Source of the DNA: CAZWUW01 sp964636895
GTDB taxonomy: Bacteria > Bacillota > Thermincolia > Thermincolales > CAZWUW01
Assembly (NCBI GenBank): GCA_964636895.1
Contig: CAZWUW010000058.1
Location: forward strand, 1 to 19,016
Direction of reading: 5' to 3'
Length of the DNA: 19,016 bases
Position 1 is the first letter of the stretch, and each line of letters opens with the position of its first letter. Below the pieces are notes generated by a model. That model was not told where the DNA came from. It saw only the letters and a list, made by a program, of their open reading frames with translations, and did not search any database. Shown here piece after piece: positions 1 to 7,044 of this stretch. Position numbers and translations under genes: made by a program.

Positions 1-396
1 TGCTTTGATAAGGTTAGCATCCTTACCGCATAACCCTACCGCCTTGCCGCCGAAACGGTTGATAAGGGCGACGATTTCCTTGTTGATTTTGCCTACCAAC
101 ACCATTTCCACGATTTCCATAGTCTCTTCGTCAGTTATTCTGAGACCGCCTACAAACTCCGACTGCTTGCCCACACGCTTAAGCATGCCGGTGATTTCGG
201 GCCCGCCGCCGTGAACTATGACCGGATTGATGCCGACAAATTTCAACAGAATAACGTCCTGCATCACCGCTTGTTTTAATTCATCGTTGATCATGGCATT
301 GCCGCCGTACTTGATGACCACCGTTTTCCCGGCAAATTTCTTAATGTAGGGCAAAGCTTCGATCAAAATATTGGCTTTTTCCAAAGCGTTTAACAT
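1..396 (-). CDS. argB: acetylglutamate kinase, N-terminal 132 codons (partial at left edge)
   Basis: ArgB phosphorylates N-acetylglutamate with ATP, the second step of the acetylated arginine (ornithine) pathway, in the cytoplasm. The visible protein begins MLNALEKANILIEALPYIKK. It carries the nucleotide-site lysine and glycine loop KYGGNAM (residues 29-35), then VHGGGPEI, the acetylglutamate-binding glycine loop of the amino-acid kinase fold. The frame stays open to base 1, so the C-terminal half is outside the window; family members are about 290-300 residues. The ATG at 396 is preceded by a strong purine-rich ribosome site (GGGAGGGAG). It belongs with argC and argJ, but three unrelated genes separate it from argJ. 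I see no convincing promoter in the 91 bp upstream, so it may depend on read-through from upstream. Confidence 0.96.
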   Translation of the reverse strand, partial: MLNALEKANILIEALPYIKKFAGKTVVIKYGGNAMINDELKQAVMQDVILLKFVGINPVIVHGGGPEITGMLKRVGKQSEFVGGLRITDEETMEIVEMVLVGKINKEIVALINRFGGKAVGLCGKDANLIKA

Positions 397-487
397 TTTT
401 CTCCCTCCCTTAAACCCCATCTGCAAAAAGTTTTATAGACCTGCGACCATTAATTTTATACTCTAAAATCTTGTAAAAACCGTGTGC

Positions 488-987
488 TTATTCGTTGATT
501 TGTCCGACATGATATTTGCCGTGCCATGCATATAAACATATTGTCTCTTTCAGACTAACCTTACCAATTTCCGGGTGAATATATGTCATGTCCAATTGCT
601 GTCTTGATAATGATTCTATTAGTCGAACCCACCTTAAGTGTAACGCTTCAATGAGCCTTAGAGAAACGTCGATGGGCATATTCATTCCATCCTCAAGTTC
701 TGCCCAGCGAGCCTCATCATATGATTTGACAACTGGACAATCTTCCGTTAGTGCTAATTTAAAACTAACATAAGCGTTTAAATGACTATCAGCAATATGA
801 TGAATTACTTGCCTTGTTGTCCATCCCCCTGCTTTGCAAGTATCGTTTAATTGTTCTTCGGATAATCCTTCAACAGATAATTCGGCAGAGACTTAATTTG
901 TGAAACTAAACGCGGAATCTCCTCATAACTAACCAACTTGGAAATATCAAATTGCTCCGCAAAGCACCTAAGCTGATGATCATCCAT
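488..987 (-). pseudogene. YfiT/DinB-family metal-dependent (bacillithiol) transferase, frameshifted
   Basis: Two frames together spell one YfiT-like protein. The first, from ATG 987 (ribosome site AAGGAG), begins MDDHQLRCFAEQFDISKLVS and runs to IKSLP. A one-base loss near 884 moves the rest, which starts ELSVEGLSEEQLND, into another frame; without a shift the first frame stops about seven codons later. The second frame keeps the family's metal-binding histidines, in IHHIADSH and WHGKYHVG, and the block SFKLALTEDCP...YDEARWAELEDGMNMPIDVS. The C-terminus ends at VGQINE, about ten residues earlier than I expect. YfiT-type proteins are DinB-fold, metal-dependent S-transferases that use bacillithiol or similar thiols. 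The region is visibly richer in A+T than the arg genes, suggesting transfer. A sequencing error could mimic the frameshift, but the short end also suggests decay. Confidence 0.75.
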
Positions 988-1025
988 TTCCCCACGACTC
1001 CTTCATCATATATTTCAATTAAGGT

Positions 1026-1493
1026 TTAGTTTTCGCTAACCACATTCCGCCGACCGAAAACTTCTTTGAACTCAATTTCCAGTATTACGACCCTATTCAG
1101 GTCTGCCTCGGTAAGGGGGTCGGTTTCCGTTTCCCGGTACTTATCGATAAGCTTCTCCAAAGCGGCCTTTTTCTCCGGCCCCTCGGTGATAATCCGTACC
1201 GAGCCGTAAACCAGCACACTCCAAAAGGGATAAGTATAACCGCAGGGCTTGCTGCCCTGCCAAACCTTTGCACCGGCTTCACTCACCGCCAGGCAGACGG
1301 TAGGGTTGAAGCTCAGGTAATCTATTTTCTGTCCTGCCGGTCCGGTATGGATATATATTTTTTCACTGTCATCATAATAAAAATTCACCGGTATAACGTA
1401 CGGCTGGTTATAAGCGCTCATGGCCAGGTAGCCATACTCCGCTTTTTTCAATAATTCGATACATTCGGTAAAAGGAATGTCCTGTTTGGACAT
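1026..1493 (-). CDS. pyridoxamine 5'-phosphate oxidase-like FMN-binding protein
   Basis: This 155-residue protein has the size and pattern of the NimA-like branch of the PNPOx split-barrel flavoproteins. It opens with a short helix (FTECIELLKKAEYGYLAMS), then barrel strands QPYVIPVNFYYDDSEKIYIHTGPAGQKIDYL, the PTVCLAVSE strand, WSVLVYGSVRII, and a C-terminal EIEFKEVFGRRN. The family binds FMN or F420 and reduces diverse small molecules; the substrate here cannot be read. ATG 1493 has a strong ribosome site, AAGGAGG, seven bases upstream. That site begins inside the stop codon of the radical SAM gene, so the two are probably translationally coupled and used together. The stop at 1026 is followed by the unrelated yfiT remnant. 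Confidence 0.85.
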   Translation of the reverse strand: MSKQDIPFTECIELLKKAEYGYLAMSAYNQPYVIPVNFYYDDSEKIYIHTGPAGQKIDYLSFNPTVCLAVSEAGAKVWQGSKPCGYTYPFWSVLVYGSVRIITEGPEKKAALEKLIDKYRETETDPLTEADLNRVVILEIEFKEVFGRRNVVSEN

Positions 1494-1505
1494 AGGAGGT
1501 CCTCC

Positions 1506-2405
1506 TTAAAAAATATCTAATATCTTTTTCCCGGCCATAATGGCACCCCAGTGAAGCTGGTAAGCCAGCGATATCTCGGTATGGGCGGCAAAGCCGCATA
1601 GCGTACAGGGATGATCATCCGGCGTGCGGTTCAGCAGGTAGCACCCCTGATTAAAAGTGCCGTCCGGTTCCACATTGGCAATCATCCACGGCTCACAGCG
1701 CCATTTATTTTCTTTTAAGGCCTTTAGCGCGGCAACCGAATCGGTAATAGGATAACCCTCGTTTTTTAGCTTAATCAGCCGCTCAAGTACATCTCCCCGC
1801 TCCGCCCAGGTAAGGGCCAGGTCTTCACTCTCCGGGTAGGGGTAAAAGAATTGAATGGTAATGCCCTTTACCAACGGAGCCAGGAATTTAATCAGTTCCG
1901 GTATCTCCGGCAGGTTAACGCGATTAATGGTAACATTGGCAAAAATTTTGGGGTGGGCAGCTTCCCTGATATGTGTAATGATGCGGTCAAAGGACTTGCC
2001 GCGCAGCTTGTCATGAGTTTCCCGGAGACCGTCAACACTGACCCAGATAATATCGGTCGGCACATCCAGCGGCAGCGTGCCGTTGGTGGTAACACCGACA
2101 GAGTAGAAAAACTTTCTGGCTTCGGCTATCACATCATGCACGGTTTTATCCCCGTCACGCCAAAGCAGTGGTTCACCGCCCTCCAGGATAACAATACGAA
2201 TGCCCTGTTCATACAGGCGGGGCAGGGTCTCCCGGAGCTGATGCCAGCTCAGGTCCGGCACCGGCCGCTGCCAGTAAGGACACTGCCGGCATTGCAGCGT
2301 ACACCGGTGGGTCAGTTTTATCCCGCTTAAAATAGGCCTTTTATCCCCCAAAAGCCGGGCGCGAATATAATATTGAGCCAGATAAGCGACACGTGACAGT
2401 TTCAC
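1506..2405 (-). CDS. radical SAM protein with C-terminal auxiliary cysteine cluster
   Basis: The radical SAM [4Fe-4S] motif CTLQCRQC (Cx3Cx2C) lies near residue 35 when counted from the GTG start, followed by the SAM-contact stretch EGGEPLLW and the strand VGVTTNGTLP. The C-terminus has four more cysteines (RCEPW, QGCYLL, CTLCGF), a layout like SPASM/twitch or HpnH-type auxiliary clusters. An open frame extends up to TTG 2465. I chose GTG 2405 because GGAGG lies eight bases before it, and because a promoter-like pair (2436-2465) would place the transcript start downstream of the TTG. That gives 299 residues. It is followed directly by the PPOx-like flavoprotein, with stop codon and ribosome site overlapping, suggesting a two-step modification. 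The substrate is unknown. It sits inside the arginine gene cluster but has no known role there. Confidence 0.88.
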   Translation of the reverse strand: MKLSRVAYLAQYYIRARLLGDKRPILSGIKLTHRCTLQCRQCPYWQRPVPDLSWHQLRETLPRLYEQGIRIVILEGGEPLLWRDGDKTVHDVIAEARKFFYSVGVTTNGTLPLDVPTDIIWVSVDGLRETHDKLRGKSFDRIITHIREAAHPKIFANVTINRVNLPEIPELIKFLAPLVKGITIQFFYPYPESEDLALTWAERGDVLERLIKLKNEGYPITDSVAALKALKENKWRCEPWMIANVEPDGTFNQGCYLLNRTPDDHPCTLCGFAAHTEISLAYQLHWGAIMAGKKILDIF

Positions 2406-2435
2406 TGCGGTTTCCTCCAAAAGCGGGTTCCCCGA

Positions 2436-2465
2436 CTTATAGCTGTTACTTTTTTGGTAAGTCAA
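2436..2465 (-). promoter_or_regulatory. promoter-like pair upstream of the radical SAM gene
   Basis: On the minus strand TTGACT (2465-2460) and TATAAG (2441-2436) are separated by 18 bases, a good sigma-A fit. It begins 34 bp after the argJ stop and would start a transcript near 2430, just ahead of the GGAGG that serves GTG 2405. This would give the radical SAM/PPOx pair its own expression inside the arginine cluster. No operator was recognised. Matches of this quality occur by chance, so this is moderate evidence. Confidence 0.45.
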
Positions 2466-2498
2466 TGGTTTTCTTTGCCTAATTGTTTCAACAGCCCA

Positions 2499-3707
2499 CT
2501 AAGTGCGGTAATCCGCGTTAATCTTCACATAATCATACGAAAAATCACAGGTCCAGGCCATTGCCTCAGCCCCCCCGGCATTCAGGTCAACTAAAATTGC
2601 CACTTCATCCCGGGCCAGGATTTTTTTCGCCCGCTGCTCACTAAAATCCAAGGGGGTACCGGCGGCGCACATCTTTTCGTCGCCTATAAAAATATCCACC
2701 CTGGCCGGGTCAAACTCCGCGCCGGAATAGCCCACGGCACAGATAATCCGGCCCCAGTTGGCATCTTCGCCAAAAACGGCGGTTTTCACCAGGTTGGAGT
2801 TAGCTACTGCCATCGCCGCCTTTTTCGCATCTTCCTCAGAGGCGGCATTAACCACCCTAACCTCTACCAGCTTAGTGGCCCCTTCGCCATCTTTGGCCAC
2901 CAGTTTGGCTAGGTAGGTACAGACATAGAGCAAGGCTTCGCGGAAGGCAACATAATCGGACCCTTCGGCAGCTATTTCCAGGTTACCGGCCAGCCCGTTG
3001 GCAAGCACTGCTACCATGTCATTGGTGCTGGTATCGCCATCCACCGTTATCATGTTAAAGGTTCTGTGGACTGCATATTTAAGTGCCTGCTCCAGCAGGG
3101 CCGGGGAGACCGCCGTATCAGTTGTAATAAACCCGAGCATGGTTGCCATATTAGGGTGAATCATGCCTGACCCTTTGGCCATGCCGCCGATAACTGCCTT
3201 TTTGCCTCCAATGGTAAACTCCACGGCAACCTTCTTAGGCACCGTATCGGTAGTCATTATTGCTTCCGCTGCTTGGCCGCCACTATCCCGGTTCAGTTCC
3301 CCCACAGCGCTGGCCACACCTGTCAGCACCCGGTCCATTGGCAGTTGTACGCCGATAACTCCGGTAGAGGTCACAATTACATTGTGCGGGTCAATATGTA
3401 ATAATTCACCTGCTTTTTGGGCGGTAGCCACGGCATTTTTCAGACCCTGCTCCCCCGTACAGGCATTGGCGTTGCCGGCATTTACCACAATCGCCTGCGC
3501 GCGGCCGTCTTTGATGTGCTCCATGGTAATCAGCAGGGGAGCGGCCTTGACTCTGTTGGTGGTAAAAACCCCGGCAGCAGCGGCCGGTACTTCCGAATAT
3601 ATGACTGCCAGGTCTTTTTTATCTTTTTTAATATATGCTTTCACCCCGGCGGCGAGAAATCCCTGCGGGGAAGTCACACCGCCGCCATTTATTTCTTTAA
3701 TCGTCAC
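2499..3707 (-). CDS. argJ: bifunctional ornithine acetyltransferase / N-acetylglutamate synthase
   Basis: ArgJ transfers the acetyl group of N-acetylornithine to glutamate, recycling it, and in the bifunctional type also makes N-acetylglutamate from acetyl-CoA. The 402-residue protein shows the self-cleavage site GMIHPNMATML, where the nucleophile is Thr189 after Ala188; cleavage yields the alpha and beta chains. Other family blocks are NAGNANACTG (about 76-84) and the C-terminal VNLNAGGAEAMAWTCDFSYDYVKINADYRT-type end (split here as VDLNAGGAEAMAWTCD and YVKINADYRT). The open frame starts 13 codons earlier at 3746, but that lies inside argC. GTG 3707 has AAAGGAGG seven bases upstream, so I take it as the start. 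The ribosome site overlaps the argC stop codon at 3721-3723, so the two genes are coupled. Confidence 0.96.
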   Translation of the reverse strand: MTIKEINGGGVTSPQGFLAAGVKAYIKKDKKDLAVIYSEVPAAAAGVFTTNRVKAAPLLITMEHIKDGRAQAIVVNAGNANACTGEQGLKNAVATAQKAGELLHIDPHNVIVTSTGVIGVQLPMDRVLTGVASAVGELNRDSGGQAAEAIMTTDTVPKKVAVEFTIGGKKAVIGGMAKGSGMIHPNMATMLGFITTDTAVSPALLEQALKYAVHRTFNMITVDGDTSTNDMVAVLANGLAGNLEIAAEGSDYVAFREALLYVCTYLAKLVAKDGEGATKLVEVRVVNAASEEDAKKAAMAVANSNLVKTAVFGEDANWGRIICAVGYSGAEFDPARVDIFIGDEKMCAAGTPLDFSEQRAKKILARDEVAILVDLNAGGAEAMAWTCDFSYDYVKINADYRT

Positions 3708-3720
3708 CCTTCTTCCTCCT

Positions 3721-4761
3721 TTACGGCCACATCCCGGGATACTCAAGCCCGGTCTTTTCAGGCAGGTTAAATAAAATGTTCATGTTCTGAACAGCCTGGC
3801 CGGATGCCCCTTTAACCAGGTTGTCGATGGCTGAGACCACTACCACCCGGTTGGTGCGTGGGTCAACAGCTAGCCCGATATCACAGAAGTTGGACCCCGC
3901 TACCCATTTGGTCTGCGGGTACTGCCCTTTATCCATAATGCGTACAAAATATTCATGCTGATAATACTCCCGGTACAAATCCAACAATTCATCTGCACTT
4001 AAAATTTTATGTAAACTAGCATACATCGTACTGAGAATTCCCCGGGTCATGGGGATTAGGTGGGGGGTAAAAGAAACAGTAAGCTTTTCGCCGGCAAGCC
4101 TGCCCAGCTCCTGTTCTATTTCCGGTGTATGCCTGTGTACGCCAATATTATAAGCTTTAAGGTTTTCATTGCACTCGGCATAGTGAAAAGCCAGGTTTAA
4201 GCCGCGTCCGCCGCCGGAAACTCCAGATTTGGCGTCAATAATGACTGTCCCGGTATCTACCAGCTTATTTTTCAGCAACGGTGCCAAGCCCAGGATGATG
4301 CTGGTTGGATAGCATCCCGGATTACCTATGATACGGGCTTTAGCAACCTCCGCCCGGTGAACCTCAGGCAAGCCATAGACCGCCTCCGCTACAAGGGCCG
4401 GTGTCTTATGCGCAACCTGATACCATGCTTCATAAACCGCCACATCAGCAAAACGGTAATCAGCCCCCAGGTCAATGACTTTTTTGCCGTTCCCCACCAC
4501 TGCTGCCGCCACTTCCATCGAAACACCGTGGGGCAGCGCAGTAAACACCACATCCGACTTTTCCGCCAGCCGAACCGGGTCCTGCTGCTCACACAGCAAT
4601 TTAGTAAACCGCCGGGCACTGGGAAATATATCAGTAAAGGCCTGCTCGGTATAACTCTGGGAGGTTAAGCCCACAACCTCAACCCCGGGATGACGGGATA
4701 AAAATCTCAGCAGTTCAACGCCCGTATAGCCGGTAGCACCGATAATACTTGCTTTGATCAT
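3721..4761 (-). CDS. argC: N-acetyl-gamma-glutamyl-phosphate reductase
   Basis: ArgC is the NADPH-dependent reductase of the third arginine step, making N-acetylglutamate semialdehyde. The N-terminal Rossmann motif is IIGATGYTGVELLRFLSRHP (from about residue 6). The catalytic cysteine is Cys150 in IGNPGCYPTS, and the conserved GVHRHTPEIEQEL block and PHLIPMTRGI strand follow. The length, 346 residues, is normal. The frame can be read from GTG 4770, but the ribosome site GGAGGAGA (4778-4771) would abut that codon. ATG 4761, nine bases downstream of it, is the better start. This is the first gene of the arginine cluster and lies behind an ArgR-boxed promoter. Confidence 0.96.
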   Translation of the reverse strand: MIKASIIGATGYTGVELLRFLSRHPGVEVVGLTSQSYTEQAFTDIFPSARRFTKLLCEQQDPVRLAEKSDVVFTALPHGVSMEVAAAVVGNGKKVIDLGADYRFADVAVYEAWYQVAHKTPALVAEAVYGLPEVHRAEVAKARIIGNPGCYPTSIILGLAPLLKNKLVDTGTVIIDAKSGVSGGGRGLNLAFHYAECNENLKAYNIGVHRHTPEIEQELGRLAGEKLTVSFTPHLIPMTRGILSTMYASLHKILSADELLDLYREYYQHEYFVRIMDKGQYPQTKWVAGSNFCDIGLAVDPRTNRVVVVSAIDNLVKGASGQAVQNMNILFNLPEKTGLEYPGMWP

Positions 4762-4826
4762 GAATACCACTCTCCTCCGCTGAAACCGTATTTTCTTCTG
4801 TAACCATTACCATCTAATACCTAATA

Positions 4827-4856
4827 ATTATACACGATTGTTGCATAAAAATGCAA
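4827..4856 (-). promoter_or_regulatory. sigma-A promoter of argCJ
   Basis: On the minus strand a perfect -10, TATAAT (4832-4827), lies 18 bases after TTGCAT (4856-4851) as the -35. The -35 hexamer lies wholly inside the palindrome at 4840-4857, so a bound repressor would block polymerase. The 5' leader of argC would be about 60 bases long. Confidence 0.7.
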
Positions 4857-4857
4857 C
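4840..4857. promoter_or_regulatory. ARG box (ArgR/AhrC operator)
   Basis: GTTGCATAAAAATGCAAC is a perfect 18-bp palindrome: two 7-base arms around AAAA. It matches the length and the TGMAT-(A/T)4-ATKCA layout of ArgR boxes. Its position over the -35 of the argC promoter fits arginine-dependent repression by the ArgR hexamer. The argR gene itself is not in the window. Confidence 0.8.
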
Positions 4858-4946
4858 ATTTTTTTCTGTATGAAGTCGGGGCCTGCGAGGCAAAACATGA
4901 CAAAAGCGAACAAATGCCTAAACACCTTATCACACCTCAAGAGCGC

Positions 4947-5570
4947 CTATGAGTTTGGTTTTATACCGCCGGTAAGCATGGCCTGAAATCTGGCCGGGTC
5001 TTCTGTAACAGCCAGATAAGCATGGATGGCCACTGTGAGCATAAAATACAAGGCTGACAAATAATGGTAATACCTAATTGGTTGCAGCGTTAAAGGAGGA
5101 ACGTCATTGGCCCAGGCCGGAAACTGTAAAAACAAACCGCTGACGACCTGAAAAACGAAAACAAATAACCAGCTCGTAAAAAATAATTTTTGTCCGGCGT
5201 TATACTTTTCATGAGGCGGCAGCTTTTGTTCCCAAAACAAATAGTATTTAATAAGGCCCGGCAGTTCCTTGACATTTCTAAAACGGAACAAGAGATGCCG
5301 GTAACTGCCCGTTACAACTACATAATATATCCAAAAGATAAAAATTCCCATGGCCGAGTAAGCCATAATGCGATGGATAAACAGGCTTTTACCCAGAGGA
5401 AAAAGCAGCCCCGGCAGCAATGGATAATGAATATAGCTGCCGGAAAACATTAACAGCATAAAAACTATCGCAAACGACCAGTGCAGCAAACGGCTGGCCA
5501 GGGAATGCACGAACAGCTTGTTATGCCTATCCTGCCTAACTTGTACAATTGCCACGTCTCTTCTATGCAT
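4947..5570 (-). CDS. [NiFe]-hydrogenase cytochrome b subunit
   Basis: This 207-residue membrane protein fits the HyaC/HupC di-heme cytochrome b that anchors uptake hydrogenases and passes their electrons to quinone. Four hydrophobic helices are visible: HSLASRLLHWSFAIVFMLLM, then HRIMAYSAMGIFIFWIYYVVV, WLFVFVFQVVSGLFLQF and YLSALYFMLTVAIHAYLAV. Histidines at the helix ends (LLHW, LFIHR, YYHY, AIHAY) are candidate heme ligands. It lies 57 bp after the large-subunit gene, in the usual small-large-cytochrome order. I chose ATG 5570, preceded by GGGGTGG at nine bases. An upstream TTG at 5588 is in frame, but its ribosome site would be too close. No clear terminator follows before the argC promoter. 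Confidence 0.88.
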   Translation of the reverse strand: MHRRDVAIVQVRQDRHNKLFVHSLASRLLHWSFAIVFMLLMFSGSYIHYPLLPGLLFPLGKSLFIHRIMAYSAMGIFIFWIYYVVVTGSYRHLLFRFRNVKELPGLIKYYLFWEQKLPPHEKYNAGQKLFFTSWLFVFVFQVVSGLFLQFPAWANDVPPLTLQPIRYYHYLSALYFMLTVAIHAYLAVTEDPARFQAMLTGGIKPNS

Positions 5571-5627
5571 TATCCCAATCCACCCCAAACCTCACATAAT
5601 TCTGCATTTTTCCTGTACTCTGTGCCC

Positions 5628-7040
5628 TCAGGTCATAATCTGCAAAGCACGCATGCTTTGCCCCGGCCGCATAAGATGAATGGCACAAGCCAGACAAGGG
5701 TCAAAAGCACGCACTACCCGGCCTATTTCAACAGGATTCTCCGGATCGGCCACGGGAGTGCCGATTAATGCCTCTTCCACCGGCCCCCGTACCCCGTTGT
5801 GGTCCCTTGGTGAACAGTTCCAGGCCGAAGGCGTAACAATTTGATACCGCTCAATACGTTTGTTCCTGATTGTCACCCAATGCCCCAAAGCCCCGCGCAT
5901 AGCGCCATGATAACCGCTGCCAGAGATTTCCCCGTCCGGAAATGTATAAGGCCGGTAGATTGGTTGCCCCTGCTTTAATTGCTTAACCCAGTTTTTCATC
6001 AGGTCGGCCACCATTTTTGCTTCCAGTACCCGGGCCATAATACGGTCCATTGTGGATATCCCCCGCCGGTAATCACCCTTTACCCAAAGATGCGCCAGCG
6101 GCCCGGTTTCAAAAGGCTTCCCCTGATACCGCGGGGCCTTTACCCAAGAATAGCCTGCTTCCTTATCAGCATCAGGTTCGGTTTCCCCTTTTTCCGGCGG
6201 CAGCGGCTCCTCACCCTTATACCAGCTATATTTTAGATGTTCCAGAATCTGACCGGTTGAAAATTTTTCCACCCGGTCATTTACTACTATACCAAAGGGA
6301 ATAACCGCCTTCTGCCGCTTCGGCGCAATTGGAAAATTGGCATAGGCCAGCAAATTTCCGTGGCCCCGGCCAATTTCATAATAATCGGCATAGTAATGGG
6401 CTAACCGCTCTACATCAGGCAACATTTTATGGGTAATAAATTTATCCACCGCATACAGCATTGCACTAAATTTCTGTACTTTTGAAGTATCAGGCTGCAC
6501 CGACACGCCGCCGGCCACGATCCCATGCTGATGTGGAACTTTGCCACCAAAAACGACTACCATCTCATGACATTTTCGGGCAATCTCAAAGTGTTCATCA
6601 TAGTTACGCATTATAATCTCTGTTTCCTTGCCGGGGATTCTGTAATCTACCCGGTAGCGGGGGAGCAGGGGCGGAACCTTTGGTCCCTCAATATAATCCA
6701 TGATGGACAACAGATAAAAATGCCGCACGTGATTCTGTAAAAGGTCGGCACCAAAACTTAGATTTCTGATAATGTTAGCATTTTCCGGCACAGTTAAGTT
6801 CAAAGCGTTTTCAACGGCATATGCAGCGGCCAGACCGTGTGCAGTCGAACAAATACCGCAAATGCGCTCGGTTATATAAATAGCATCCCGGGGGTCCCGG
6901 CCCTGCAGAATTCTTTCCAGGCCGCGAAATATAATGCCACTGCTCCAGGCATCGGTAACCCGCCCATTGTTTACCTCTACTTCCACATTCCAAAAACCGT
7001 TAATGCGGGTAACGGGACTAATGCGGATTAAACGAGACAA
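5628..7040 (-). CDS. [NiFe]-hydrogenase large subunit (group 1 type)
   Basis: This is the catalytic subunit carrying the Ni-Fe(CN)2CO site. The N-terminal metal motif RICGICSTAHG places Cys61, Cys64 and His68. The C-terminal motif DPCLACAIH places Cys449, Cys452 and His455, leaving a 15-residue tail (LMRPGQSMRALQIMT) that a maturation endopeptidase would remove after His455. Length is 470 residues, a little short for group 1. The N-terminus reads TRINGFWNVEV, where most relatives have RIEGH, so a usually conserved Glu is Asn here. The start is TTG 7040, with AAGGTG five bases upstream, which overlaps the TGA stop of the small-subunit gene; the two ORFs are four bases apart and surely coupled. 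No HypA-F or endopeptidase gene is in the window. Confidence 0.95.
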   Translation of the reverse strand: MSRLIRISPVTRINGFWNVEVEVNNGRVTDAWSSGIIFRGLERILQGRDPRDAIYITERICGICSTAHGLAAAYAVENALNLTVPENANIIRNLSFGADLLQNHVRHFYLLSIMDYIEGPKVPPLLPRYRVDYRIPGKETEIIMRNYDEHFEIARKCHEMVVVFGGKVPHQHGIVAGGVSVQPDTSKVQKFSAMLYAVDKFITHKMLPDVERLAHYYADYYEIGRGHGNLLAYANFPIAPKRQKAVIPFGIVVNDRVEKFSTGQILEHLKYSWYKGEEPLPPEKGETEPDADKEAGYSWVKAPRYQGKPFETGPLAHLWVKGDYRRGISTMDRIMARVLEAKMVADLMKNWVKQLKQGQPIYRPYTFPDGEISGSGYHGAMRGALGHWVTIRNKRIERYQIVTPSAWNCSPRDHNGVRGPVEEALIGTPVADPENPVEIGRVVRAFDPCLACAIHLMRPGQSMRALQIMT

Positions 7041-7044
7041 GCAA

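Noticed and set aside
397..487. Promoter for argB in the gap after the yfiT remnant
   Set aside because: TATAAA-like hexamers occur, but none has an acceptable -35 at 16-18 bases.
1851..2330. Plus-strand 159-codon frame opposite the radical SAM gene
   Set aside because: Antisense shadow; no recognisable domain or start signal.
3163..3774. Plus-strand 203-codon frame opposite argJ
   Set aside because: It is antisense to a certain gene, has no ribosome site and its composition mirrors argJ codons.
4881..4891. Small hairpin GCCTGCGAGGC as terminator of the hydrogenase operon
   Set aside because: Only four base pairs and no U tract follows on the minus strand.
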